From NCBI RefSeq assembly GCF_015062985.1, contig NZ_SUTI01000021.1:1-21517 (forward strand): DNA of 21,517 nucleotides, in the 5' to 3' direction. Shown one piece after another: positions 1 through 6,967 of the stretch; positions within the stretch are counted from its first letter, which is position 1, and each line of letters begins with the position of its first letter. The position numbers and the translations under genes are program-made. Below the pieces are notes generated by a model. The model was not told where the DNA came from. It ran no database searches and saw only the letters and a program-made list of their open reading frames with translations. This DNA is from Methanobrevibacter sp. Lineage in GTDB: Archaea > Methanobacteriota > Methanobacteria > Methanobacteriales > Methanobacteriaceae.

Positions 1-113
1 TGTCTTTTTAAAGGTTCTACACCAACAATTTTTCCGTCTTTTACAACGAAGTTGAGTCCACAACCAGTACCACAGTACGGACAGATTGTTGGTACATATT
101 TAATCTCAACCAT
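1..113 (-). CDS. fdhA: Formate dehydrogenase alpha subunit, N-terminal fragment
   Basis: Only the first 37 codons are present; the gene runs off the left edge. The peptide begins MVEIKYVPTICPYCGTGCGL. It carries the CPYCGTGC cluster (C11, C14, C18) that, with a further Cys outside the window, holds the N-terminal [4Fe-4S] centre of Mo/W-bis-pterin oxidoreductases. In methanogens FdhA is the catalytic subunit oxidising formate to CO2, with electrons passed to FdhB/F420. The ATG at 113 follows a GGAG ribosome-binding site about 6 nt upstream. It lies 83 bp downstream of fdhC on the same strand, the usual fdhC-fdhA order, with a hairpin in the gap. A related Mo/W enzyme of the family cannot be fully excluded from 37 residues, but the fdhC neighbour makes FdhA the best call. 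Confidence 0.88.
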   Translation of the reverse strand, partial: MVEIKYVPTICPYCGTGCGLNFVVKDGKIVGVEPLKR

Positions 114-154
114 TTTATAATCTCCAAAATATATTTTTATAAAATAATTTAAAA

Positions 155-175
155 AAGAAGCTTAAAAAGCTTCTT
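155..175 (-). terminator. Hairpin with T-tract between fdhC and fdhA
   Basis: A perfect 9-bp inverted repeat (AAGAAGCTT / AAGCTTCTT) with an AAA loop starts about 20 nt after the fdhC stop. In the direction of transcription it is followed by a run of six Ts and further AT-rich sequence. It resembles an intrinsic terminator placed inside the presumed fdhC-fdhA operon, so it may cause partial termination or mark an mRNA processing/stability point. The function is inferred. Confidence 0.55.
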
Positions 176-196
176 AAAGTTTAATAATTTACTAGC

Positions 197-1003
197 TTAT
201 TCTTTGAGGAAAGTGTACCAGTAGATACATGCTACAAAGACTGCTCCACCAATGATGTTTCCGATGGTAACAGGGATTAAGTTATTAATGATAATAGTAC
301 CCCAGTTTACACCTTCAGCACCTAAGAACATACCTAATGGTATGAAGAACATGTTTGCGACACTGTGCTCAAATCCAATACATACAAACGCCATGATTGG
401 GAACCAGATACCGACGATTTTACCGATGATATCATCTGATGCGTTAGCTAACCATACAGCTAAACATACAAGCCAGTTACAACCGATACCTTTAATCATA
501 GCAGCGGTGAATGGCATGGTAACTTTACCTTCTGCCACAGCAATAGCTTTTGCGGAAATAGCGTAAGCTGGTGCTGATGCGTCAGTAGGAGTAATTCCAC
601 CCATGAAAGCGAGAACGTATGCAACGAATAATGCACCTACAAAGTTGAATACCCAACTTAATACCCAGTTTTTAGCGAGACCGCCAACAGATGCGGAACC
701 GTCTAATACACCGAGAGTCATAAACATTACATTTCCAGTGAATAGTTCAGACCCTGCGATTACAACAATAATCAAACCTACAGGGAACACTGCACCGAAA
801 ACAAATTTTTCTAAACCGAGTGGTGCGCCTGCTTTTAACATACCTGCACTTGCCACTACAGCTAATAAACCACCAAATGCAATATATGCTCCTGCTAAAA
901 AGGAGAGTAATATTACATTAACAATATTTGCAGAGTTTTTTGCTCCAGCAGTTCCTGAAATTGCTTTTGCAGTTTCTACTGGACTTTTAAAAGATGAACT
1001 CAT
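197..1003 (-). CDS. fdhC: Formate transporter (FNT family)
   Basis: A 268-residue integral membrane protein of the formate/nitrite transporter family, which forms pentameric channels with six helices per subunit. Visible family signatures are the N-terminal segment FGGLLAVVASAG, the SELFTGNVMFM stretch around residues 85-95, and the conserved pore histidine in GFEHSVANMFFIPLGM (H213). Length is normal for the family. Start is the ATG at 1003 after a GAGGT ribosome-binding site. In methanogens this protein brings formate in for F420-dependent formate dehydrogenase, which fits fdhA being the next gene. A TATA box at 1104-1115 implies a leader of about 80 nt. Nitrite or another small monocarboxylate is unlikely as substrate given the neighbour. 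Confidence 0.93.
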   Translation of the reverse strand: MSSSFKSPVETAKAISGTAGAKNSANIVNVILLSFLAGAYIAFGGLLAVVASAGMLKAGAPLGLEKFVFGAVFPVGLIIVVIAGSELFTGNVMFMTLGVLDGSASVGGLAKNWVLSWVFNFVGALFVAYVLAFMGGITPTDASAPAYAISAKAIAVAEGKVTMPFTAAMIKGIGCNWLVCLAVWLANASDDIIGKIVGIWFPIMAFVCIGFEHSVANMFFIPLGMFLGAEGVNWGTIIINNLIPVTIGNIIGGAVFVACIYWYTFLKE

Positions 1004-1103
1004 ATTATCAACCTCTTTATTCCCTTTAAATTAATTTTGTATAATACTAATGAATTCCACAATTAAGATAGTTCAAAGTATTATAATGTTATATATGGTC
1101 TCT

Positions 1104-1115
1104 TATATATAAAAA
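1104..1115 (-). promoter_or_regulatory. Probable TATA box of fdhC
   Basis: Read on the minus strand the sequence is CTTTTTATATATAAGAG (box TTTATATATAAG), a strong archaeal TATA element. Transcription would start about 25 nt further on, near 1080, leaving about 80 nt of leader before the fdhC ATG. A second TATATA stretch lies 10-15 nt downstream, so the exact start is uncertain. Confidence 0.5.
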
Positions 1116-1205
1116 GGATTTGTTATTAGACTGTAAAAGAAATATTTAAATACTAAAAGCAAACAAAAGTAAACATAATGATAAATCATGATGAATAATA
1201 TTATC

Positions 1206-1241
1206 ATCGTGAAAGATTTCTTATTTTTTCAAAATCACGAT
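1206..1241. promoter_or_regulatory. Spaced inverted repeat upstream of fdhC
   Basis: ATCGTGA (1206-1212) and TCACGAT (1235-1241) form a perfect 7-bp inverted repeat with centres 29 bp apart. A related TCATGAT half-site precedes it near 1187, and the interval from about 1188 to 1211 is itself an imperfect palindrome centred on TAATATTA. It lies about 100 bp upstream of the fdhC TATA box, a position suitable for a regulator site. No known operator is recognised. Confidence 0.3.
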
Positions 1242-1332
1242 TATTAGAAGATAATTTTTTTAAAATACTGCAAATATTAGTTTGTTTTAACTAAAATAAA
1301 ATAATAATGGGTTAATAAAAAAAATAGAATAA

Positions 1333-1355
1333 ATTTTATGCGAATTGCATAAAAT
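1333..1355 (-). terminator. Terminator of the DUF2149 membrane operon
   Basis: A perfect 9-bp stem (ATTTTATGC / GCATAAAAT) with a GAATT loop lies 20 nt after the DUF2149 stop codon. On the minus strand it is followed about 10 nt later by a run of eight Ts. Stem plus T-tract in the right orientation supports termination of the operon before the fdhC promoter. Confidence 0.6.
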
Positions 1356-1374
1356 AATTCACATCGAAAAAACA

Positions 1375-1674
1375 TCAATTCGATACCATGACCAGCTCGC
1401 CTGTGCTTGGGTCTTCATAAACTTTTCCAACTTCACTGTATCCACTATCCTCAAGTCCGCCGGCGTCGGTGTAATTTTGATTAAAGACATCTGCTGTTGA
1501 AACATCCTGCGTTTTTGGAGTTTCTGAAATTAAATCAGGATTAGCTGACAAGGCCATTATGGCAAAAATTAAAAATCCCAAAGCTAAAACCAGCATGGCA
1601 TCGGAAAGGTTGTTCAAACCACTCATAGGATCATCATCAGCAGATTCAGAAATCCTTCTTCTTTTTCTAAGCAT
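1375..1674 (-). CDS. DUF2149 protein, ExbD-like membrane subunit
   Basis: A 99-residue protein with a basic, cytoplasmic N-terminus (LRKRRR) and one transmembrane helix at about residues 24-44, then a polar C-terminal tail of about 55 residues. The helix begins LSDAMLVLALGFLI, which strongly resembles the ExbD/TolR helix pattern D-x-M-L-V-L, with D25 in the place of the proton-carrying aspartate. The tail is much shorter than the ExbD periplasmic domain. It is the last gene of a three-gene operon, 4 bp after the ExbB-type gene. Its GGTGA ribosome-binding site overlaps that gene's stop codon, so translation is probably coupled. Membership in DUF2149 is from memory of methanogen annotations; a role as the ExbD partner is inferred from helix pattern and neighbour. 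Confidence 0.72.
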   Translation of the reverse strand: MLRKRRRISESADDDPMSGLNNLSDAMLVLALGFLIFAIMALSANPDLISETPKTQDVSTADVFNQNYTDAGGLEDSGYSEVGKVYEDPSTGELVMVSN

Positions 1675-1678
1675 GATT

Positions 1679-2320
1679 TCACCATTTATTTAAAGTTTCC
1701 AATTCCGCTTCTGCAACAGTTTCCACATCGATCAAATCTGATTCATACCATTGCTTCTTATACTTGGAAATCAGGTATGACAAAGCACCGACTGATAATC
1801 CTGTAACTGTGGTGTCAAAAGCGATTGTCAATGCCTGTGCAAGTACGGATATGTTTCCAGTACCTAATGAAGCCAATCCCGGACCCAATGGAATTAAAGT
1901 TCCCAAAAGACCTAAAATCGGACCGACCTTAACAAGAATGTCTGTCTTGTTGGTCTTTTTGATAAGCCGGGTTTCCTCACTTGAAATTAATTCACTTGCC
2001 AAGGCTTTTCTCGCATCACTGCCGATATCATGGTTGTTTGCTATTCGGACTAGAATCCCTTTTTGATAATCGAACAAATTACTCTTTTCAATTTCATTTT
2101 TCATCTGTGAAACATCACTTGAAAAAGAAACCTTCCTAATCAGCTCTTCCAAGTCATTGGAACTGATAGGCTTTCTTGATATGTACTCATTAATCAATCC
2201 TCCCAGGGAAAGAATGACAATTATCACTGAAATAACAAGCAATATGATAACTGGAGTTAATAAACTTTCCGAAAGGATATGGATTAATGAAGTCAATGTT
2301 TCAGTACCCTGAATAATCAT
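1679..2320 (-). CDS. MotA/TolQ/ExbB proton channel family protein
   Basis: A 213-residue membrane protein. A first helix lies at about 15-42, a charged cytoplasmic stretch at about 45-125, and a helix pair at about 128-190 containing the family core GPILGLLGTLIPLGPGLASL and ALTIAFDTTVTGLSVGALS. In this family pentamers surround two ExbD-type helices and use the ion gradient to do mechanical work on a partner. The ATG at 2320 overlaps the upstream gene's stop by 4 bp (ATGA), with GGGAGG ahead of it. The next gene supplies the ExbD-like subunit. The organism has no outer membrane, so the target is not TonB-type transport. In methanogens such pairs occur near metal-handling genes, and here a metal-type ABC transporter operon lies just upstream. 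Confidence 0.85.
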   Translation of the reverse strand: MIIQGTETLTSLIHILSESLLTPVIILLVISVIIVILSLGGLINEYISRKPISSNDLEELIRKVSFSSDVSQMKNEIEKSNLFDYQKGILVRIANNHDIGSDARKALASELISSEETRLIKKTNKTDILVKVGPILGLLGTLIPLGPGLASLGTGNISVLAQALTIAFDTTVTGLSVGALSYLISKYKKQWYESDLIDVETVAEAELETLNKW

Positions 2321-2973
2321 GAATTTCCTCCCTTACTATCATTTAAAACCACACCTATGACCATAATAATCGCAATAGCTATAATCATGTAGATGACCTG
2401 ATATGTCGGAGTCAAAATCAAGAAAGGATTGAACATTGAGTAATCCAAACCCCTTGTAGAGTTATAGGTTAAAGCGAAAATGAACATCAATATTGAAAAT
2501 AATGACATGTATTCACCAATGATTACATAATATGGTCGTTTTGCATGAATTAATAATCTTGTAATTTTATAAACACAAAATACGATTATGAATACAAATA
2601 AAGAATATACAATACTGTCCATGAGACTAATTTTTGATTGGCATGCAATCAATAAAGTTGAAATGAAAAAGATGATTGAAAGCAAATAAATGGAATACCT
2701 GAGATTCTTCTGACTGTTCCTTGTATAAAGCAACATCAAAGCGAAAACCGCAATGGAAATAGCTAAAAACAAAAGACCGTAACTGTCCATCAGAAATAAA
2801 AAGCTTTGGTTAAGATAGGCTGAGGCATTTATTACTATAAGCGAAATTGCGGAACATGCAAGGGACACTGCAAGTATCTTGATATTATTAAAATTATAAT
2901 TTCCAAGAAACAGCGCCAAATTAGCTGAAAATAATATTAATATTATTAATAGGTATCCTGCAATCAAATCCAT
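2317..2973 (-). CDS. Seven-helix membrane protein of the ExbB-type operon (possibly DUF2162)
   Basis: A 218-residue, very hydrophobic protein with about seven predicted helices (roughly residues 4-24, 31-51, 57-81, 92-109, 115-138, 150-168, 184-210) and short loops. No catalytic motif is visible. It is the first gene of the operon, and its stop overlaps the ExbB-type start by 4 bp. In methanogens the ExbB-type and DUF2149 genes are often accompanied by a DUF2162 putative transporter. Position and topology fit that, but I cannot confirm the family from sequence alone. It is the obvious candidate for the component energised by the ExbB/ExbD-like pair. The ATG at 2973 follows a GTGGTTGA stretch that can act as the ribosome-binding site. 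Confidence 0.6.
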   Translation of the reverse strand: MDLIAGYLLIILILFSANLALFLGNYNFNNIKILAVSLACSAISLIVINASAYLNQSFLFLMDSYGLLFLAISIAVFALMLLYTRNSQKNLRYSIYLLSIIFFISTLLIACQSKISLMDSIVYSLFVFIIVFCVYKITRLLIHAKRPYYVIIGEYMSLFSILMFIFALTYNSTRGLDYSMFNPFLILTPTYQVIYMIIAIAIIMVIGVVLNDSKGGNS

Positions 2974-3020
2974 ATTTCAACCACATATTCATTATTCTAA
3001 TTCTATATTACCCAACATGA

Positions 3021-3029
3021 ATATATAAA
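3021..3029 (-). promoter_or_regulatory. Probable TATA box of the ExbB-type operon
   Basis: On the minus strand the sequence reads GTTTATATATTC, about 50 nt upstream of the seven-helix gene's ATG. This predicts a start near 3000 and a leader of roughly 25 nt that includes the ribosome-binding site. It lies in the 215-bp gap after the FmdE-family gene's terminator, so this operon can be expressed independently. Confidence 0.5.
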
Positions 3030-3153
3030 CATATCGTAATGAATTATTTAAAAATAAATCAAATAATTAAAATCAAGTAAAATAATTAAAATAAGAAAAT
3101 AAATAATTTAAATTAAAAATTAAGAAAAAATATCAATAAAATAAAAAAAATAA

Positions 3154-3171
3154 AAATTTTTAATAAAATTT
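3154..3171 (-). terminator. Terminator of the ABC transporter-FmdE operon
   Basis: A 7-bp stem of only A/T pairs (AAATTTT / AAAATTT, 4-nt loop) begins 17 nt after the FmdE-family stop. It is followed on the minus strand by a T-dominated stretch of about 30 nt. The stem is weak; the T-tract is the stronger termination signal in archaea. Confidence 0.45.
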
Positions 3172-3188
3172 AAAAATCATGTTATAAA

Positions 3189-3758
3189 TCAATCTTCAAT
3201 CAACTCATAATATGACCCTTCAGCACATGAAATGCAAACCGGCCTTCCGCCCCTGACCAGATGTCTGCCGTCTGTGACCTTTTCACCGCAGACAGAACAG
3301 AAAGTGGAGGTATGAGGTTTGCCCGGCATTTGCGCTTCTGTCAATTTTACCTTAACTTTTTCCACCTTAAACAGCTCTTCGGCAGGAGTGTTTCTGAAGC
3401 GTGCAACCATTTCCTCTCTGGTTTCCTTATTCTTTTCTTTCTTGTTTGCATCGGCATCGGAAATCCTTAAGGCCTCTTCAGTATCCATATTATAGAAAGT
3501 CACTGCAAATTTTCCATAATACATCTGTTTGAGAGCCCTTTTTCCCATAGTGCATTTTGTGACAACCTGAACCGCATCGGCCATGCATCTGTCAATTTCC
3601 AGAAATACAATCAGATTCTTATGCCTTTGGTTGAGCTCCATTCCCATCAATTCAAGACCATACATTGCCAATTTAGTTCCGATAGCTATTCCGCCACAAA
3701 TTTCACCGTGAAATTCACCGGCCATTTTTAGCTGTTCGTCATAATCTTTTATATCCAT
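3189..3758 (-). CDS. FmdE/FwdE-family zinc protein
   Basis: A 189-residue protein of the family named after formylmethanofuran dehydrogenase subunit E. The N-terminal domain shows the signature FHGEICGGIAIG (H17, C21) and the second conserved block DRCMADAVQVVTKC with C58 and C69, expected to bind metal. After a charged linker (about 95-125) a C-terminal C4 zinc finger follows: C154, C157, C175, C178. It is the last gene of the transporter operon, 9 bp after the ATPase, with its AGGTGAT ribosome-binding site overlapping the ATPase stop. FmdE proteins are not part of the catalytic core of formylmethanofuran dehydrogenase. The association here with a FecCD-type importer suggests a metal or metal-complex handling role. 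Whether it is the organism's only FwdE or a paralogue dedicated to the transporter cannot be told from this window. Confidence 0.85.
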   Translation of the reverse strand: MDIKDYDEQLKMAGEFHGEICGGIAIGTKLAMYGLELMGMELNQRHKNLIVFLEIDRCMADAVQVVTKCTMGKRALKQMYYGKFAVTFYNMDTEEALRISDADANKKEKNKETREEMVARFRNTPAEELFKVEKVKVKLTEAQMPGKPHTSTFCSVCGEKVTDGRHLVRGGRPVCISCAEGSYYELIED

Positions 3759-3767
3759 AATATCACC

Positions 3768-4571
3768 TTATAATTCTATTTTTAAATTTGTCTTTAAAGG
3801 CACACATACCTTTCTTTCATCATCCAATTCCATTAGCTTGACATCAATCGAATAAGCTTTTCTTAAGTTTTCTTCCGTTACGACATCTTCCGGACTTCCA
3901 AAATCGATAAACCCGCCATCCTTCATTATTGCCACCTTATTCGAACTTAAAAACGCATGGTCCGGAAAATGCGATGACATTATTATTGAAAGTCCCGATT
4001 TGGACAGTTCGTCAATGATTTCCAGAAGTCTAATCTGATTTCCAAAATCCAAATGGGAAGTCGGCTCATCCAATATTAATATATCTGGCTGCTGACATAA
4101 AACCCTGGCTAAAAATACCAACTGCCTTTCGCCACCGCTCAAATTCGTATATTCCTTATCCTTAAGGTGGTCGATTCCCAATGTTTTAAGAGAATTCAAA
4201 GCAATGTCAATGTCTTCCTTTTTGGGAGAGGATGTCAAATTTAAATACGGAGCCCTTCCCATTACGACAACATCCAAAACAGTGAACGGGAATGAAGGAA
4301 CATGAGCCTGAGGAATATAACCTATATGTCTTGAAATTTCAGAAAACGACAGTTTTTTTATGTTCTTTCCATTGATAAGGATTTCCCCGGAATCGATATC
4401 ATGCAGCCCGTTGAGGCATTTAATCAGGGTGGTTTTGCCTGTTCCGTTAGGCCCCAAAATGCAGAGCACATCACTCCTGTCAATATGGAAGCTGATATCT
4501 GAAAATATCTCATCCCCATCATATGAAAAGGAAATATCCTTCACTTCGAACAATTTATTATCTATGACCAT
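3768..4571 (-). CDS. ABC transporter ATP-binding protein (FepC/BtuD type)
   Basis: A 267-residue nucleotide-binding subunit with all motifs intact: Walker A GPNGTGKTT (40-48), Q-loop Q88, signature LSGGE (144-148), Walker B ILILDEPT (164-171) and H-loop H201. The closest relatives are ATPases of the iron-siderophore, cobalamin and MolBCA class. Its start overlaps the permease stop by 10 bp, with a GAGGGGGT ribosome-binding site inside the permease end, so the two are translationally coupled. It drives import through the FecCD-type permease. Substrate identity is not encoded in this subunit. Confidence 0.95.
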   Translation of the reverse strand: MVIDNKLFEVKDISFSYDGDEIFSDISFHIDRSDVLCILGPNGTGKTTLIKCLNGLHDIDSGEILINGKNIKKLSFSEISRHIGYIPQAHVPSFPFTVLDVVVMGRAPYLNLTSSPKKEDIDIALNSLKTLGIDHLKDKEYTNLSGGERQLVFLARVLCQQPDILILDEPTSHLDFGNQIRLLEIIDELSKSGLSIIMSSHFPDHAFLSSNKVAIMKDGGFIDFGSPEDVVTEENLRKAYSIDVKLMELDDERKVCVPLKTNLKIEL

Positions 4572-5575
4572 TCTGAATACCCCCTCTTAAGCAAATATAA
4601 AAATATCGGAACGCCGATTATTGCGGTGAGAATACCAATTGGAATTTCAATTGAAATCATTGCCCTTGAAATATTATCAATCAGCAATAAAAAGCTGGCT
4701 CCCAAACTAAGGGAGGCAGGAATCAGAATTCTGTTGTCCGGACCCACAATCATACGTGCCATGTGAGGAATTATAAGCCCAATCCAGCCGATAATGCCGC
4801 TTACAGAAACCGCTGCAGAAGTCAGCAAAGTGCATCCTATAATAATAAATAATCGGACTCTTCCCGGATCCAAACCCAAGGACTGTGCTTCTTCATCACC
4901 CATGGCAAGCAGATTCATGTGCCATCTAAGCATCAGCAGAATGACAGCCCCTATAACTATAGGAATCATAATCATGATAAGCTTATCTAAATTGACAGAT
5001 GCAAGGCTTCCCATAAGCCAATAAACGATTTCGGGCAATTTATCATCGGGGTCAGCTATAAATTTTGTGGCTGAAATCAAGGCATTGAAAAAGGCTGAAA
5101 TGGCAACACCTGACAGGACCAAAACCAATATTCCCCCTGCTTTGTATGCTCTTGAAATCAGATAGGTAATCGAAACTGAGATTATTCCGAATATGAACGC
5201 AAACAATTGGGTTATAGCACCCGCTCCACTAATTAAAATGGCCAAAGCAGCACCGAATCCGGCACCATTTGACACTCCAAGCAAATCCGGAGATACAAGA
5301 GGGTTCTTGAAGATGCTTTGAAAGGCAGCTCCCGCCATGGCCAGAGCAGCGCCGACAACAATGGCTGCAATAATCCTCGGAAGCCTTATTTCATAAACAA
5401 TAGTTGTTACAGTTTGAGAAACCTCCAATTGCGGGAATATCGGACATAAAATCGTGTTTATAACATCTATTGGACTTACCGGATATCTTCCAAGCAGGAA
5501 TGATAAAAAAAATAAGATAATCGGGAGAAAAATTAAGAGTACAATGCTTATAATCTCCCTTGACTCATTATCCAT
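4562..5575 (-). CDS. FecCD/BtuC-type ABC transporter permease
   Basis: A 337-residue membrane protein matching the FecCD family in length and motifs: RLPRIIAAIVVGAALAMAGAAFQ (in two parts, about 64-86), NPLVSPDLLGVSNGAGFGAAL (about 91-111), and the GLIIPHMARMIVGPDNR cytoplasmic coupling region (about 267-283). About ten helices are expected, two copies per importer. It lies 10 bp after the substrate-binding protein gene, preceded by a GGGGA ribosome-binding site, and overlaps the ATPase gene. The family imports iron chelates, cobalamin/cobinamide, haem and, in the MolB branch, molybdate/tungstate. Confidence 0.94.
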   Translation of the reverse strand: MDNESREIISIVLLIFLPIILFFLSFLLGRYPVSPIDVINTILCPIFPQLEVSQTVTTIVYEIRLPRIIAAIVVGAALAMAGAAFQSIFKNPLVSPDLLGVSNGAGFGAALAILISGAGAITQLFAFIFGIISVSITYLISRAYKAGGILVLVLSGVAISAFFNALISATKFIADPDDKLPEIVYWLMGSLASVNLDKLIMIMIPIVIGAVILLMLRWHMNLLAMGDEEAQSLGLDPGRVRLFIIIGCTLLTSAAVSVSGIIGWIGLIIPHMARMIVGPDNRILIPASLSLGASFLLLIDNISRAMISIEIPIGILTAIIGVPIFLYLLKRGYSEWS

Positions 5576-5585
5576 GAAACTTCCC

Positions 5586-6695
5586 CTATAAATTGGATTC
5601 CTTGATTCCGGAACCTATCAAGATTTCTTTTGCCTCATCATCACTCAAATCGAAATGATAGAACTCCTTGTAAAACTCTTTTACCGCATCTTTCAAATTG
5701 ATTTCCTTATAATCCTCAGGATAAATGGCTTTTGCAGTCCATGGTACGCCAATAATCATATTTGCTCCTACAGGCCTGTCAAACCATTTAAATGGAGATT
5801 GAGGTGACAAGTAAACTTCCTTGTTTTGAACTGCTTTAATGTGAGCCCAATTTGAATCGTTGTATACTTTGGCATAGAATTCCGGGTCAGTTGTGATAAT
5901 AACATCAGGATTCCAGCTGATTACCTGCTCGATTGAGACTTGAATGCTGCTTGTGGCATTTGCCTGATTTAAAGAATCGGCAACATTCTTTGCACCGACC
6001 AGATCAATCAGTTGCCCATGTGAGGAACCTGAAGGATTTGTTTGAAGCCCATCATCACCTGACGCATAATAGACAGTTTTCTTGTCACCGTCGGATATTT
6101 TGGCTGACTTTTCATGAACAATATCCAGATACCTGTCATTGAAGTCATTGAGTTGATTTGCCTTATCCTGAGCGCCCACTATCTCACCCATGAACAATAT
6201 TGAATCTCCTATCTTTTCAACATCAGTTGTATCCCTGACGGCAACAACAGGAATTGAACCGAATTTTTCTTGACGTTCAGTTACAGTGGATAAATCCCCA
6301 TCTCCACCTTCGTCAATGGATTCTATTACTATATCCGGCTCTGATGCAATGAATTCCTCATAACTACCATCTTGAGAACCAAACCATCCCCCAACTACCG
6401 GCAAATTGGCATATTGGCCCGGAACATATTTCAGTTCCTCATCTGTCCATTGGAAATTGACGGCCTTTAACTTTTCAGGTGCAATCATATAAAGCACGGT
6501 AGTCATTGGAGGTGAAGTGGCTACAACATTACCGATATTCTGAGGTATTTCCACAGACCTGTTAATCATATCGGTTACATTTTGAGAGCCGGAACTTTCT
6601 ACAGTTGAAGGTGTTAAAAATAAATGAGTGGCGACACCCAAAACAATCAGAATAGCTAATATCAGAAGCACAACCTTCATTTTCTTTTCCATCAT
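5586..6695 (-). CDS. Substrate-binding protein of FecCD-type importer (possible Mo/W or metal-complex binder)
   Basis: A 369-residue protein: N-terminal hydrophobic helix (about 6-27) without a lipobox cysteine, so it is probably held by an uncleaved membrane anchor, then a cluster A-2/class III binding fold joined by a long helix. The opening VTDMINRSVEIPQNIGNVVA is typical of the iron-complex family. Near the C-terminus is a block SPFKWFDRPVGANMIIGVPW, then YPEDY; a similar P-F-x-W-D-x-P pattern occurs in MolA-like binding proteins. It heads the transporter operon, with a TATA box at 6725-6736 and a short leader. The ATG at 6695 follows GGGGGTTT; a second ATG directly after it is possible. 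The ligand could be molybdate/tungstate, an iron chelate or a corrinoid. The FmdE gene in the operon and fdhD next door favour Mo/W by inference only. Confidence 0.85.
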   Translation of the reverse strand: MMEKKMKVVLLILAILIVLGVATHLFLTPSTVESSGSQNVTDMINRSVEIPQNIGNVVATSPPMTTVLYMIAPEKLKAVNFQWTDEELKYVPGQYANLPVVGGWFGSQDGSYEEFIASEPDIVIESIDEGGDGDLSTVTERQEKFGSIPVVAVRDTTDVEKIGDSILFMGEIVGAQDKANQLNDFNDRYLDIVHEKSAKISDGDKKTVYYASGDDGLQTNPSGSSHGQLIDLVGAKNVADSLNQANATSSIQVSIEQVISWNPDVIITTDPEFYAKVYNDSNWAHIKAVQNKEVYLSPQSPFKWFDRPVGANMIIGVPWTAKAIYPEDYKEINLKDAVKEFYKEFYHFDLSDDEAKEILIGSGIKESNL

Positions 6696-6702
6696 AAACC
6701 CC

Positions 6703-6720
6703 CGAATAAAAATTAATTCG
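6703..6720. promoter_or_regulatory. Palindrome overlapping the start of the transporter operon
   Basis: CGAAT (6703-6707) and ATTCG (6716-6720) form a perfect 5-bp inverted repeat separated by 8 bp. It lies between the TATA box (6725-6736) and the first ATG, where a bound repressor would block transcription initiation. No known regulator is assigned. Confidence 0.3.
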
Positions 6721-6724
6721 ATAG

Positions 6725-6736
6725 GAATATATATTC
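6725..6736 (-). promoter_or_regulatory. Probable TATA box of the transporter operon
   Basis: The 12-bp palindrome GAATATATATTC contains a strong TATA element about 35 nt upstream of the substrate-binding protein ATG. The predicted start near 6705 leaves a leader of roughly 10-15 nt. Confidence 0.5.
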
Positions 6737-6925
6737 ACTAAGTTATTAAATAATTTTTCTAAAAAATTACTATAATAATAACCCCATAAAATAAAAAGAC
6801 ATTATTATATTCTAATAGTATTAACTAGCTTAAATCAATTTTAAACTAATTTAAATTGTTGAAAATTAATAATGAAGAATATTATCGTTAGTATTTTTAT
6901 TAATAAAGCACTTTCCGTAATAAAC

Positions 6926-6934
6926 TTAAATATA
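6926..6934 (+). promoter_or_regulatory. Probable TATA box of fdhD
   Basis: TTAAATATA sits about 38 nt upstream of the chosen fdhD ATG (6968). This predicts a start near 6957 and a very short leader containing the AGAGG ribosome-binding site. The position argues against the upstream in-frame ATG at 6872, which would be upstream of the promoter. Confidence 0.45.
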
Positions 6935-6967
6935 ACACCCGACATAGTATTATATAGAGGCGAAAGT

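Larger units (their letters stand above)
1004..1374. other. 371-bp gene-free region between the fdhC and ExbB-type operons
   Basis: No open reading frame of note. It holds, from right to left, the terminator of the DUF2149 operon (1333-1355), spaced inverted repeats (about 1187-1241), the fdhC TATA box (1104-1115) and an AT-rich fdhC leader. Both flanking operons run leftward, so the regulatory content belongs to fdhC. Confidence 0.7.

Noticed and set aside
6872..6967. N-terminal extension of fdhD from the ATG at 6872
   Set aside because: The 32 extra residues are hydrophobic and AT-biased, lie upstream of the best TATA box, and have no ribosome-binding site, whereas 6968 has AGAGG and family similarity from its first residues.
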